A stretch of 64,000 nt of DNA, taken from Hygrophila difformis (Eukaryota > Streptophyta > Magnoliopsida > Lamiales > Acanthaceae). The DNA lies in NCBI GenBank assembly GCA_030278955.1, contig JAOANR010000009.1:34635504-34699503 (forward strand), read 5' to 3'. Position 1 is the stretch's first letter. Every line of letters starts with the position of its first letter. The position numbers were made by a program, and so were the translations under genes. Positions 33,581 to 45,161 of this stretch are shown here, piece by piece. The notes under the pieces are model-generated. The model was not told the DNA's origin, made no database searches, and was given only the letters and a program-made list of their open reading frames with translations.

Positions 33581-36500
33581 GTATTTTTTAATTCTCTTTC
33601 ATGTTGGTTAATCAGTGGGTAATTTTTTAATATTAAGAACTGTGTTCTTTGCAGAAATCGTATGCCTTAAAGCTGCATTGATGTCTCTGTCTTACCTTTC
33701 AAGTAAGGTTTCAGAAACTGTGGCACTTTGGAGAAAGGACCTCAATAAGGTTATCATTCATTAATCATTTGAATGTCAATTTTAGATTTTTGATAGTTGG
33801 GTGTCTGATAGTTTATAGATGCTTTTAAAATTCCAGAAAGCTGGATTTTGGAATTGCGTTGGAATAATACTTGGCAAGCAGATTGGAAATCTTTCTCGTT
33901 GCGGGCATCAACTTATGCAACTACTTATCTAATTAAATTACATATCTACTTGATATCATATGGAACATCATCTTGAAAAAAAATCTTAGTGGTTATGACA
34001 ATCTTGATCTTTATTGTTAATATTAGATCTTTTTTTTTTCACTCATAGAGCTTGCAAAATATATTTTATGGTTAATTATCTTTGCCGTTTAGTTTGTATT
34101 AGGAAAATATATATGGAAGGGGTTTTAAAGCAAGCAAAGAATAGCAGATATTGGGATAGGCATCTTAATAAATTGATTGAACTGGAGAGGCATGTCAATT
34201 CCCTAGATTTCAATAAGTTTGGTGAAGTTGGAGGAATGCAGAACATGAGAGTTTTGCAGAATTGGTAGGGTGCTTCAAGGTATTGCATATTACTCTTGTG
34301 GTTCAGTCTTTCTATTTTTACCTGTGGTGTTGGTGGTGGACTGGTCAAACAAATTTCAATTGATCAGTTTGAGAATGAAGGCAAGGCGGGTCAGTTATGG
34401 AACTGAAAATGCAACAGCTGCTATGAATCCTTTATGATTGAATAATATATGTGTTGGTTTGAATTCTGAATGAGTTTAAATGTTTATCTTTACAGCTTGT
34501 TTATATACTTTTTTTTCTGTTAAGTCTGTTTTCGCCTGTGGAAATTGCATCAGAAAAGCATTGGAGAGACTCTTTTCTATTGAGAATGAGATTTGGAAAA
34601 GTTCATCAATTTGCTTAAAAATTGTTTCAATAACCTATTGAACTTTCCATGCTATAGGTTAATGTTTGCTTACATGACAATGGCAATCCCTCTGATGATA
34701 TTTTTAATTGTATATGTGTTTCTTATCCTTCGTTGTTTTGGTGTTCATAGTGCACGTATCACTGTCTCCAGGTAATTAGCTAATTGCTCATTTTTTGAAA
34801 CCCCGTGGTTGGAAACATTGAGTCCGAAGACAATTTTTCTTGGATTGCAATGAAAGTGCCTGTGCTTCTCAAGCCCGGGATCTGTATGATGTCCAGGACT
34901 ATGGACTACAGATCCATGGCTGGCCATATCAACGTCAGACCTAATCAAATTGAATTTTTTAAAACCTCATTAGATTTTCAAGATTTTGATGTTTTTAATG
35001 ACCCTTTAATTTGGTGGAGCTAATGTTAAGAATTAGGGTGCTTTTTTTGAAAAAAGAAATTGTTTGTGTTTTGCGAATGTAGGAATTTAACAAGAGGTAT
35101 GGGAATGATGGCAGTTTGTGGTGGGATCCAACTTTCGGTGTTTCTTCACTCACATTAAAGGGAGCTTCATATACTTCACCCTGGAGACTCTCAATTTTCT
35201 CATCTTCAAGGGTGTTGCGGATGCTTCTTAATGATGATGGTTTTGATGATCGTTTGGGTTTCAAGATATGTTTGGTGGATGTGCATCTTTTAATTTTAAT
35301 TTTCCTGTTCATCAGCATATGTGTACTGTATAGCTGTTTCACTTTGAGATGATCATTGTGATAGGATTTTTTCCCTGTTGAGTTCTTGAAGTTCTTCTTG
35401 ATCATTTTAGAACTCTGCTTTCTTAATGTCTGTGATATAATTGTTTGGATGTACAAATGGTGTAATGGATTGTATAGTGTTGATGGCTGGATTCTGTACC
35501 ATCTGTTGTTGATGATTCCCATTACGCCTGTGATGAATGAAATTCCAGCTGAGACATTGCCAACTTGATATTAGGTTTGTATTTTCATTGTAGTTGGTCT
35601 GCTTGCAACCTATATACTTATATGGCAATGATGTTACTGGTCTGAAAATTATTCTGGTGGCTGGCAACTTGGGCTTTTTCTTTCAAAAAAATATGTTTTT
35701 TTGTTTGAAATAATCAGAGTTAGTAGTGAATAATTGAATGACAATATTACTATTGTTTGCAAAGGTTATATTTGTACTTCATAAATGTCGGAGAGTTACA
35801 AGGCAACCTTAAATATGTAATTTCACATGTCCTTATATGTCATTTCACATGCTAAATGTATGCTTCGGTGCAATTAGGTACGATTGATTCCAGATTTTTC
35901 TGATTGGGTTTGGGTTTAGGGTCAATCATCATAAAGTGGTCTTTTTGTGAATGTATGCTTCCTCCTTCTCTCTGATGCCGTTTGTTGTGATTTTGCGGTT
36001 CGGATTCTCTGTGGGATTGATATTTGCATTTTTGGTGTTGAAATTAACTTGGGTAATAGGTTCCATTGATCGCTGGTTTTTATGTGGCTTCTTTTTTATG
36101 TCGGTTCTATTAATTTTGCTACTACTCCTTTATGTGCCTAGAGTAATTGTTTGTTTTCCTGTGCACAGGTGCTGCTCCCTGTAGCTGGACAGAACATCTG
36201 TCCTCAATCCTCACCAACACTTTTTGATTGAGATGCTAATTGATGTGAAACTTATCCTATCCATACTAAAGTTTTATTGTGTTATTTGATTGATTATAGA
36301 GAATCACATGTGTTTATCTTTGATTCTAGCTGATGCTCTAACTATAAGTTTATAACTTAAATTAACCACTAAAATTGGAATGTGTGTTTTCGACTTTAAG
36401 CTTCGTAACTCCAAGTTTTACCTCTGTACTCTAATCCAGTTTTGTTTATTGCTCTTTGTCTACTAACTATAGCTTAAATTAACCACTAAAATTGGAATAT

Positions 36501-37110
36501 GTGGTCTTACTATGTTTATCTGTATTTTTTTATTGCTCTAGGGGAACTAAATATTACTGCTCTTTGATTAAATCTCACTCATTGGATCACACACTCACAG
36601 ATATACACTGATTCTGCTGAAGCCAATATTCTTGCAGTTCTTGACTACCTTGGGACTGTGATTGAGGTATTCTATACTCAAAGTATTACCAATTTATATT
36701 CTGTTTTGATGCACAGCGTATTATTTATAATTTTTTCGGTGCGCTGTTCTACGCCCGAAATTTGCTGAAGTTTATTGGCACTAATTTATATTATTATAGT
36801 TAGTGAGAATTGTGTATTTCGGTGCGCTGTCCTTTTCAATTGGGATGAAAACGATTGTTGCCATCCGTGTTGGTTGTTGGACCTCCTAAGTAGGTTGAAA
36901 GTATACTTTCTTATACTATTAGAGTATTTCAGATGTCATTGATGAACCAAATGCTCTGGATGGTTGAAATTGATTCTAGATCAGTCTTTTCAATATTATT
37001 TTTGTTATTGAAATCCTCTATTGCAAACATCTCAAGCTACACTGTCTGATCATTGAAATACACCCTTCAATATACAGCCAGCGGACCTGGGTTATCTCCG
37101 TCTCCGTCAA
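33581..37110 (+). other. Helitron II interior with several unidentified possible exons
   Basis: Candidate exons with AG and GT borders are near 33658-33748 (CLKAALMSLSYLSSKVSETV), 34108-34268 (MEGVLKQAKNSRYWDRHLNK), 34660-34772 (hydrophobic, MTMAIPLMIFLIVYVFLILR, one possible membrane helix), 35083-35150 (EFNKRYGNDGSLWWDPTFG) and 36600-36666 (IYTDSAEANILAVLDYLG). None is recognised. Between them lies T-rich intron-like DNA. Confidence 0.35.
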
Positions 37111-37717
37111 TAAGAATTGATGACCTGCTATGTTGGTTTCCCGTTTCGGTCCATCTTCGTTTTCATACGTAACCCTAACTTCGCGATTTTCTCTACCTCC
37201 AAATCTTTGCACGATTTTGTGTGTGAACTTCTTTTTGATAAGAAACCAGATGAGGTTCCTTTGGTGAGTCGTCTTTTTTTGCTTTTTCGAAAGCACAAAA
37301 GCAATGAATCAGCAATTGAGATGATTTTCTATATTTTGTTCCTGTTTTAATTGGATTATGGATAGCATGTTACCAAACTTGAGAGAATGTGGTATTTTAT
37401 TTGGGTACTGAGAGGTATTGGAGAGGGAGAAATTGCCGTGTATGGCAATATGCAGCTATTATTTCAAAACCACCAAGAAATGGGAAATGAATTTCAGAAA
37501 AAGTACTGCTTGAGCTTTTTTTTTTCCTTGGGGGGGTTTTGTGGGGTTGGGGGGGGGGGGGGGGGGCGGCGGGTTATTTTGTTCTCTTGCACTTCTTGCT
37601 TCACATCTACTGTGATACTGGTTATCTTTTCTGGCAATTTATTGTTGGAACTTTGTCACTTATTGCTATGTAAATAAACTTCAAGTGCATCTCTGTGTGT
37701 GGCTTTTCTGTGTGCAG
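37110..37717 (+). other. Unidentified exon-like piece and a poly-G tract
   Basis: 37117-37263 reads FDKKPDEVPL before a GTGAGTC donor. From about 37530 to 37570 the plus strand is almost pure G, with a run of about 20 Gs, able to form G-quadruplexes. No gene assigned. Confidence 0.4.
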
Positions 37718-37974
37718 GCAAGACATGGATAGTAGACTATACAAATTATGACGACATGAAATATGCTGTGAGCACTTCTTCCCATTTTTTACAATTCCAT
37801 CTTTTATGCATTGCATAGCCTTTTGAATGGTTGCTGCTTTGAGCTGTTGCTTTTATGCAAATCCATTTTGTGTGGGTGAAATTTTTCTTATGATTTATTT
37901 CTTATTTTCCTTTGCAGATAAAGAAGCTTGATGGCTCTGAGTTTCACAATGCTTTCTCACGGGCTAGGGTCCAT
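37718..37974 (+). pseudogene. Captured exons of an SF2/ASF-type SR splicing factor
   Basis: Exon 37718-37767 (WIVDYTNYDDMKYA) and exon 37918-37974 (IKKLDGSEFHNAFSRARVH) lie on either side of a GTGAGC..TTTGCAG intron. This is the second RRM of SR34/SR30-like proteins, including the conserved YTNYDDMKYAIKKLD core. RRM1, the SWQDLKD motif and the RS domain are missing. In the intact gene the protein guides splice-site choice in the nucleus; this scrap cannot. Confidence 0.88.
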
Positions 37975-38353
37975 GTAAGCCTTAAATGAATACATGCACT
38001 TCCGGGTTTGTTTTGTTTCTCTAGACTACAGATGCCTTACTCTTCCATTCTCTCGTCCAGGCCTCGACCCTAATTCTCAAATTTTTTGGATGTCTATCCG
38101 TCCAAAGCTCTGTAAAAATTATTGGATCTTCGCCCCCTCTACGTCACATTTGCTGCAATGGAGCCGCAGTCATGTTGCCGCCGGAAAGGCAAGAAGCCCT
38201 GCGCTGTCGCCGCTGCCTCGGTTAGGCTTGTTCTCGAACCCCAAGGGTCGTTGGGGTCTTGGTGAGTTTTTTCTCTACTACAGACATGTATTTTAGCTAA
38301 TTTCTTTTTTTTTTGGCTTAATTTAATTTCGTGGCGCTTGATGCTGCCTGCAG
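37975..38353 (+). other. Helitron II interior, one GC-rich exon-like piece
   Basis: 38157-38262 reads MEPQSCCRRKGKKPCA before a GGTGAG donor and is followed closely by the IPCS fragment. Unrecognised; it may be a captured first exon. Confidence 0.35.
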
Positions 38354-39573
38354 TGGACTTTCCATCCTTTCGTAGTGAAGACCAAGAAGACTTACACAGT
38401 ATTGATATGGTGCAGGGTTTTAGGATTCTTAGTTGTACTTAAAGTTCCTTGTTTCATTCTTTGTATAACAAAGTTTCAATGTGTTAGCACTTTAAAAAGC
38501 ATTTATTTTTCAACAATAAGATGAAATGAAGTACGAGAAAATACTGATGTATTTTGATTTCTTTTTTGATTATCTGTCGTTGTTCATTTTCTCTGTGTAT
38601 TTGATGCTGGCTGGTCAATTTCTTTCGGATCATCACTTTCTTTTCTATCCAGTTGCCTGGCCCAAATTATCATTGTCGAGAGGTAAAATATATGGTTTGA
38701 TATTGTACCACATTGAATCTTTACTTTTTCTAAGAGATCATCTTCATCGTTTCTATATGTAGACCTTTTTATGTGGAAACTTTGTTGTGAATGGTGTAAG
38801 GTTCAAAGCTTGCTAGGCTTCCATCACCTGATGGAATTTTGGAAGTTTTGTTAATTAACTGTAAGTGAAAATCATCTCATTTGTCTTCCATTCGGTGTCG
38901 TGAAACTTACAATGTGCAAACAAATTATTCCTTCATCTAAAAATCTACGGTTGTGCAGTTCCTAAAGGACCCATTTATGGCTGTGGTGATTTGATATTTT
39001 CGTCTCACATCATATTTTCACTGGTCTTTGTTCGCACATTCCATAGATACGGCACTAGAAGGTAAGATATCACTGTACTGTATTTCCATTTATGGGCCTC
39101 ATGGATGATTCAAAAATGGCTTTACTCGGGATGTGGCAGGTTTATGAAGTCCCGTGCTTGGCTACTGGTCGTGATTCAAAGCTTTTTGATCGTTGCATCT
39201 CGCAAGCACTACACTGTTGATGTCGTCGTGGCATGGTAAAGTATCTACTTAAGCTGCACATTTGACTTTTCTTGGGTAAAATTTCACTATATAGTCATAT
39301 CAAGTTCTAACATACAATTTCATCGCAGGTATACCGTTATTTGGATGTGTTCTTTGTTGTCAAACAGTTACCAGGTTGGAATTTAATTGACCCCTAATAG
39401 CTATATGACTCAATTCTAATTATTTCTGCAAGTTTCAGCCTGACTTGGATAATAATCTCATTGCAGAAATGCCCGAAAGGTCGACTCGAGCATCCGTACA
39501 GTTGTTTCCATTGAGTAAAGATAACAGAAGTAAAGAAGAGAATCACAAACTACTTAATGGAAATTCTGAGGAG
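38354..39573 (+). pseudogene. Captured inositol phosphorylceramide synthase (IPCS), seven exons
   Basis: Seven exons in order: 38354-38434 ([20 protein letters not shown]), about 38610-38682, 38801-38860 (SKLARLPSPDGILEVLLIN), 38959-39061 ([19 protein letters not shown]), 39140-39235 ([14 protein letters not shown]), 39329-39374 and 39467-39573 (C-terminal tail, ENHKLLNGN). The active-site motifs of the lipid phosphate phosphatase-like fold (CGDLIFSSH and [14 protein letters not shown]) are preserved. Faults: a 1-nt gain near 38620 and a missing AG before exon 2, a 1-nt loss near 39345, and no N-terminal exons. The intact enzyme makes inositol phosphorylceramide in the Golgi. This is the most complete captured gene here. 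Confidence 0.92.
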
Positions 39574-40071
39574 GTATATTTTGTTCATCAATGTTTTGGA
39601 TTTGTTTTCCCTTTTGATCCTTTTTATGTGTGGATTTATTCAAAATTGTGCGGTGGCTTTCATGTTTTTCAAGGTTTTGATCCTTGCAAGAAGGGTTTTC
39701 AAGGTTTTGATCCTTGCAATAAGGGTTTTCAAGGTGGCTTTCAAGGTTTTTCCATTATCTTGACCCCTACTTCGTTGCAAGAAGGTCACTTCCACCCCTT
39801 AAAGAAGTTGGGCTAACATGCTTCCGAGACCTGGTAAATTACTGTATTCCACCGTGGATTCTGATTTTCTTAGGTGACCTGTTTTGTTCTATAATGCTTG
39901 TTCAGGGAAATGGATCAACTCGTTTTTTTGGGAAGGTTTGAGCGTTGCTTGTTCTTGAAGTTCCCGAAATTTTGTTCAATTTCTAAGGTATATCAGGAGT
40001 TAAATGGAAAAGTAAAGAGATGCAGTTATATCACCCTTTTTTGAGGTTCTGATGTGTTATCTTCTCATCAG
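39574..40071 (+). repeat. Spacer with a short tandem repeat
   Basis: At 39660-39750 a 29-nt unit around TTTTCAAGGTTTTGATCCTTGCAA occurs about two and a half times. The rest is intron-like. No gene. Confidence 0.55.
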
Positions 40072-40669
40072 ATTGATCAAGAGCGGGAAGGAAAGCAGAT
40101 AAATCGAGCTTTATTGAAAAATGTATTGGATATTTTCGTTGAAATTGGAATGGGACAGATGGATTATTATGAGAATAACTTTGAAGCAGCAATGTTGAAG
40201 GACTCAGCAGCCTACTATTCACGGAAGGCTTCTAACTGGATCTTGGATGATTCATGTCCAGACTATATGTTGAAAGAATAGTTCTATTTCAGTTCATATC
40301 CCTCATTATGCCCACATGCACATAGATTGTAACTTTGAGTCATGATAATCCACATAACTTTCCTAACTGGTTAATTTTACTAAAATATAGGCAGAGGAGT
40401 ACTTGAAAAGAGAAAAGGATATGGTTGCACATTATCTTCATTTAAGCAGTGAGACTGGGCTTCTTCAGGTTTGCTATTTCCTTTTGATGTTGCTGAGAGT
40501 TAATTGCCCAAAGTGTGTCTGCTTCATTTACTCATTCTCTAATGTAGTTGTGTTTAGTGTGTGCTTTTGAGTCCAATAGAAAGTACAGAATGAGTTGTTG
40601 TCTGTCTATGCCACCCAACTACTAGAGAAGGAGCGTTCGGGGTGCCATGTGCTGCTTAGGGATGACGAG
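40072..40669 (+). pseudogene. Captured cullin-1 exons
   Basis: Exons 40072-40276, 40392-40468 and 40580-40669 encode consecutive parts of the N-terminal cullin-repeat region: [60 protein letters not shown] and [17 protein letters not shown]. The donor after LKA is changed to AA, giving an in-frame stop, and the second acceptor has an extra base. The cullin homology (RBX1-binding) and neddylation domains are absent. Full-length CUL1 scaffolds SCF ubiquitin ligases. Confidence 0.92.
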
Positions 40670-40848
40670 GTACCTAATGTGGTAAATACACAAATATATT
40701 ACTAATTGAATACAATTACTAACATGCTATATGTTCAGAGATTCCACTCACATGCTAATTGAATACAATTACTAACATTTTTCTAGAGTTTAAAAATATC
40801 AAGCTATATTAAATGGTTTTTTTTTAAAAGAAAAAAATTCTTTTTCAG

Positions 40849-41805
40849 GCCCGGATGTCTGGAAGTCCAAATGGAGATCAGCCTTCTTAATGAAAATGAC
40901 CGACTACAAATTCTTCAGATTCATACAAACAAAATGTAAGAAAATTCTTTCCTTGCCCCAGATATCAACTTGGAAGAGATTGGTATGTTGTTGACTTGCT
41001 ATCTTGTCTGTTGACTTGTATATTTTTTTGGCAGTTTTAATGTCCTTTTACAATATTTGCGATATGAGTGTATTCTATATAATTGGATAATCTTTTTGTG
41101 TGGGTAGCATTTGGATGTTATAAGTCATTTCAATACAGTATTATGTTTTGAATCAAATATATCGTGCTGTATTTTGCTCAGTTGATATAGATTTTCATTA
41201 CGAGTCTTTCTCAGTGGAAAAAGTAAGTTTTATGTTATACTATCATGCCACTCTTTCTGGAGGAGAGACCAAATGCATTATAATGGTTCTGTAGCATGTG
41301 GAACCTTATTGCATTACGTACCTCCAAACAGAACATGTTTATGACTGAATAATGCTTTTTTTCTCTTTTGTGAGAAACTATAGATACTGAAGTGTAACCT
41401 GCTTAAGAATGATAAAATGTCATGTAGGACTAGCTTTGAGAACTTCAATGAATCGCAGTCTTCATAATATTTGCTTCCAACTTCACCCTTGCAAACCTCC
41501 ATCTCAAAAGACCATAAAAAATTATAACTATTAAGAAATGGAATTTCCCAAATGCAGCTGCTTGGATAAAAATAACTCTTTTTGTATGGGACAATGATGT
41601 GCTTCCACTCTAAAGTTTTAGAATGCTATTTCTCTCTCCAAATGCAGCTGCTCGGACTAAAAATTACAGTGGAGCAGAGCTTGAAAGTGTTGTGAAGAGT
41701 GCAGTATCATATGCTTTGAATAGGCAACTCAACGTGGACGATCTCACCAAATCAGTGGATGAGGAGAACATAAAAGTCATTATGGATGATTTTTCATTTG
41801 CATTA
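40849..41805 (+). pseudogene. Captured NSF (vesicle-fusion ATPase) exons
   Basis: Exon 40849-40935 reads [20 protein letters not shown] and IHTNKM. Exon 41648 to about 41805 reads [20 protein letters not shown] and [19 protein letters not shown]. Both come from the end of the first AAA+ module (D1) of NSF, including the sensor-2 GAELE helix. The exon between them (ENSFL..NLQELA in the family) is missing, and a stop follows FSFAL. The Walker motifs are absent. The intron between the two exons contains a second copy of the acceptor phrase AAATGCAGCTGCT (41552 and 41640), a local duplication. Confidence 0.9.
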
Positions 41806-42934
41806 TAATTCTTTTACAAATTTTCAGGTGAGAGAGCTTGGAATAACTATAATAACTATATTTATTGCTTATTTACTGAATATAAGTAAAGTTTCTTCTT
41901 TTGTGTTATACTGGTAAGTGATAGTTGCATTAGTTACTAACTTAAGTGCTATCATTGTATCAATCGTAAGAGATTAAGATGACAAAGTTTGAGTCAATAT
42001 ATTTTCCCAGTGTGTGTTTTGACTTTTATGGTATACTTTCATTCCAGCTTTTTAGTTTTCTACGTCCTAAAATATAACTCGGTCTCGTTTGCAGCCTTCA
42101 GGTTGGACGTTGAAGAAGGAGAGTCTACCTCGTGGTTAGATTTGCTTGGTATTGTTTACACTACACAATTATTTTAGAAGCTTGTTTAATTTATTTTTTC
42201 AGGAGCAAGTTTTAAAATATTTCTCTATCTCCGGTCCAGGTTTTTGGTGCATGTAAAAGTAGTGATCTCCCCCATATTTTTATAAGGGTATCAAAAGATG
42301 CATACACACCTGATGTGATAGTTGCATCTGATTGTATACTCTGTAAGTATGTGCTTATGTGCTTTTCCACATTTTTTAATGTGGTGAAGCATTGTGTAAA
42401 CCTAACATTATTTTAAGTCTTCATGAAAAATCGGATATGGGACATCAAGTGAAGCTCTATCATACAAGATACCATTTCTCTTTATGAGTAGAGACTTCTT
42501 CAATGAAGAACCTTTCTTAAGAAATTTGGTTGAGGTAAACTTCTGTACGATTTTTATAGTGATCTAGGCTCTTCCACTTCTCAAGTATTTTTCAAAGCAA
42601 TATATAATTCCCTTTTCCCGGACAGTTCAATCAATGTGGTGTTGAAATTAAGAAGAGATTTACGTTCTGCCTCTGGACATGGGAGACCGTACATAGAGCG
42701 TGCAGTTCATTTAAAGCCATGCTATGAGGGCGGTTATTTCTTTATGAATCTTTATTGTTGTTATTTACCATTCTTTGTGAATGTGTAGTGTAGGCTAGCT
42801 AATGAAACATTTTGTTGTTGTGGGCAGTTATTTCTTTCTATATTCGAAGAATTGCTATTATCTAGAATAGAAGTAAAGGTACATGTTTACTCTATGCTTC
42901 ATTAGTTATATCAAATTCTTTTATTTTATACCAG
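41806..42934 (+). other. Helitron II interior, unidentified possible exons
   Basis: Possible exons near 42095-42149 (RLDVEEGESTSWLDLL), 42290-42345 and 42450-42535 have AG/GT borders but no recognisable family. Otherwise T-rich intron-like DNA. Confidence 0.35.
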
Positions 42935-43905
42935 TTGGGAGGGAAGGGTGCAAATCTTGCTGAAATATCAAGCATTAGTTTATCAGTGCCTCCTGGATTC
43001 ACCATTTCCACTGAAGCCTGCCAAGAGTATCAGCAAACTGGCAAGCAGATGCCACAAGGATTGCGGGAAGAGATATTGGAAGGTTTGAAAATAGTGGAGA
43101 TGTCTATGTTCAAGCCAACGGCGAAAAGTTTCCAGCAGGTACACAACATCCTCGAACAAAATTGTCCTTCAGTGTAGCATTCAAGCATTCAACTTTGTCT
43201 TTTTTGCCTTTTAGCATCCCTTCATAGTTGTGTTTTAATTTGTTGCTGCTCATATACATATCCCAAAAAATAGCTAGAGTTGGCTATTAAAGCAGTCTTT
43301 AACTCATGGGACAGTCCACGAGCCATTAAATATCGGAGCATTAACAGCATAACCGGTTTGAAGGGCACCGCAGTAAACATTCAGCCCATGGTATGGGCAC
43401 TACATCTGGAACATGAGTTCTTTTTACTAGGAATCCAAGCACGGGAGAAAAAAAACTGAACGGGTAGTTTCTAATCAATGCTCAGGTGTCAATCTATTCC
43501 TTTCCTTACTTCCTTTTTAACATTTCTTGGACTTCATATGTTTTATGACCAGTTTATGTGATGCACATAAGGAATGATAAGCATATCTTCACATAAAGAA
43601 GATGTTGTGGCTGGAATCAGAACTCCGGAGGACTTCGGAACCATGAACAAGTGCATGCCCGAAGCTTACAATGAACTGGTCAACAACTATGAAATACTGG
43701 AAGCTCACTACAAAGTACAAAGATATGATGGTAATCATGTCCTGCTTATCTTGCCGAGTTATAATAAACGATTTTTGTGTACCATGGTGAATTCGAATAC
43801 ATAATGATATACTGTCATACAATATAGGACATTGAATTTACTATACAAGAAGAAAGGCTGTGGATGTTGCAATGTAGAAGTGAAAAACGCACTGGCAAAG
43901 GAACA
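42935..43905 (+). pseudogene. Captured pyruvate, phosphate dikinase (PPDK) exons with an internal join
   Basis: Exon 42935 onward reads [20 protein letters not shown] and CQEYQQTGK, the N-terminal PEP-synthase/ATP-grasp start. At about 43097 it runs without an intron into a later part of the enzyme ([13 protein letters not shown], frame-shifted). Exon 43274-43485 gives [20 protein letters not shown] and ends in the FLINAQ position with a GAG-to-TAG change and a small shift. The exon ending 43714 gives [16 protein letters not shown], and 43828 onward EERLWMLQCRS. The phosphohistidine and C-terminal domains are missing. The native enzyme interconverts pyruvate and PEP in plastid or cytosol. Confidence 0.9.
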
Positions 43906-45161
43906 TTCTTTGCTACCTTCTTTAATTTTAATTTGAGGATCCATCTTCCTACAAAGACTGCAATAGCCAAGGGCTTATTGTTTTGGTTTGTGTAGGTTTC
44001 GATTGGGGGGAAGGGGGGGGGTTTCGGTTGTGTCGTTCGAGGAAGGGGTAATTACTTTGCTCCACACCGTCTTCTCATCGATTAGGTTGTATAACGAGGG
44101 TCTGTGTTGCTACCTCTCTTGCTTCTCTTTGCAGACTGATTTGGCCAAGCGGTCGGAAATCGGATTTTCAGTCCTTGTCGTCTACAAATGTGAAGGCCTC
44201 TCTAAGGTACTTGTAACTGTTTTTACCATTTCAATTTTCATTATTCGTTGCGCGGCTTGGCCTGCTAGGACACGACCTTGTAGACCGTTTGATCATTAAT
44301 TTGTTTCCTCATTAGTTTGTTTCCCTAACCCCGTCTATTGCTTTTGCGGTCTTTAACCTTGTGTTGAGTTGTTTGTTATCCCTGCTAATGTGGTGTATTA
44401 GGTGCTCGCTAATTTTTTTGAATTGGAATTATTTGATTCTTGCTCTGTGATTAGCTTCAATGAATGAGGTCAATACTAAAATGTCTAAATTAATAAAAAA
44501 AATACATTTTAACTGACTTGGTTCCATATTAAATGTCTAAATTAATCCAACCAGCCTTCTTTCATACTTGAATGTCTAAAATTAATTTACCTCCCTAATA
44601 ATCATTTCAGCTTCTGATGCTGATATATCATTTTGAGTACTGCTCATTTTATCCAAATTTAGTCCATGTTTTTATCCAAGTAGAGCGCTCCCTATTGTTA
44701 AAGTAGAAACTGTACTCTTACAGATATTGAATTGCTTACCTCCATGGTTTCGTTGATTCTGCATGTTTATCATCAATTTTTACTGCTTATTTGACACAAC
44801 ACTTTTTTTCTTATCTATCTGCCTTGGTGCTGTTGTTCAGGATTTAGATGATGATGATGAGATTTCCAGTGAAGAAAAAGATTTGCCAAGAGTATAACTG
44901 TTGAGGTTATTTTTGAGGTTTCTAAATTTGTGGCATGATTTTTGGACCAATTGAGTCTTGAGGTTTCCACAAGTCATCATGAATAGATGAGGGAATGTGG
45001 TTCTTGAAGTTTATATAGTTTGATGACTACATCTACATAAGTGTAGATGTCTATATGTATAACTAAACTTCTTTGAACATAATAAGTATCATATAAGGAA
45101 ACCACGTGCTCTCACCTATAATTATTTTTTTTCCCCACGGGCGGTTGTACTCCCTCAGTTC
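43906..45161 (+). other. 3' part of Helitron II, two unidentified possible exons
   Basis: A G-rich run at 44005-44026. Possible exons at about 44135-44209 (LAKRSEIGFSVLVVYKCEGL, AG and GTACTT borders) and 44841-44898 (DLDDDDEISSEEKDLPRV then stop, an acidic C-terminal tail). Sources unknown. Confidence 0.4.

Noticed and set aside
38354..39573. A functional IPCS gene
   Set aside because: No N-terminal exons, two single-base shifts and a missing acceptor, and it lies within Helitron ends.
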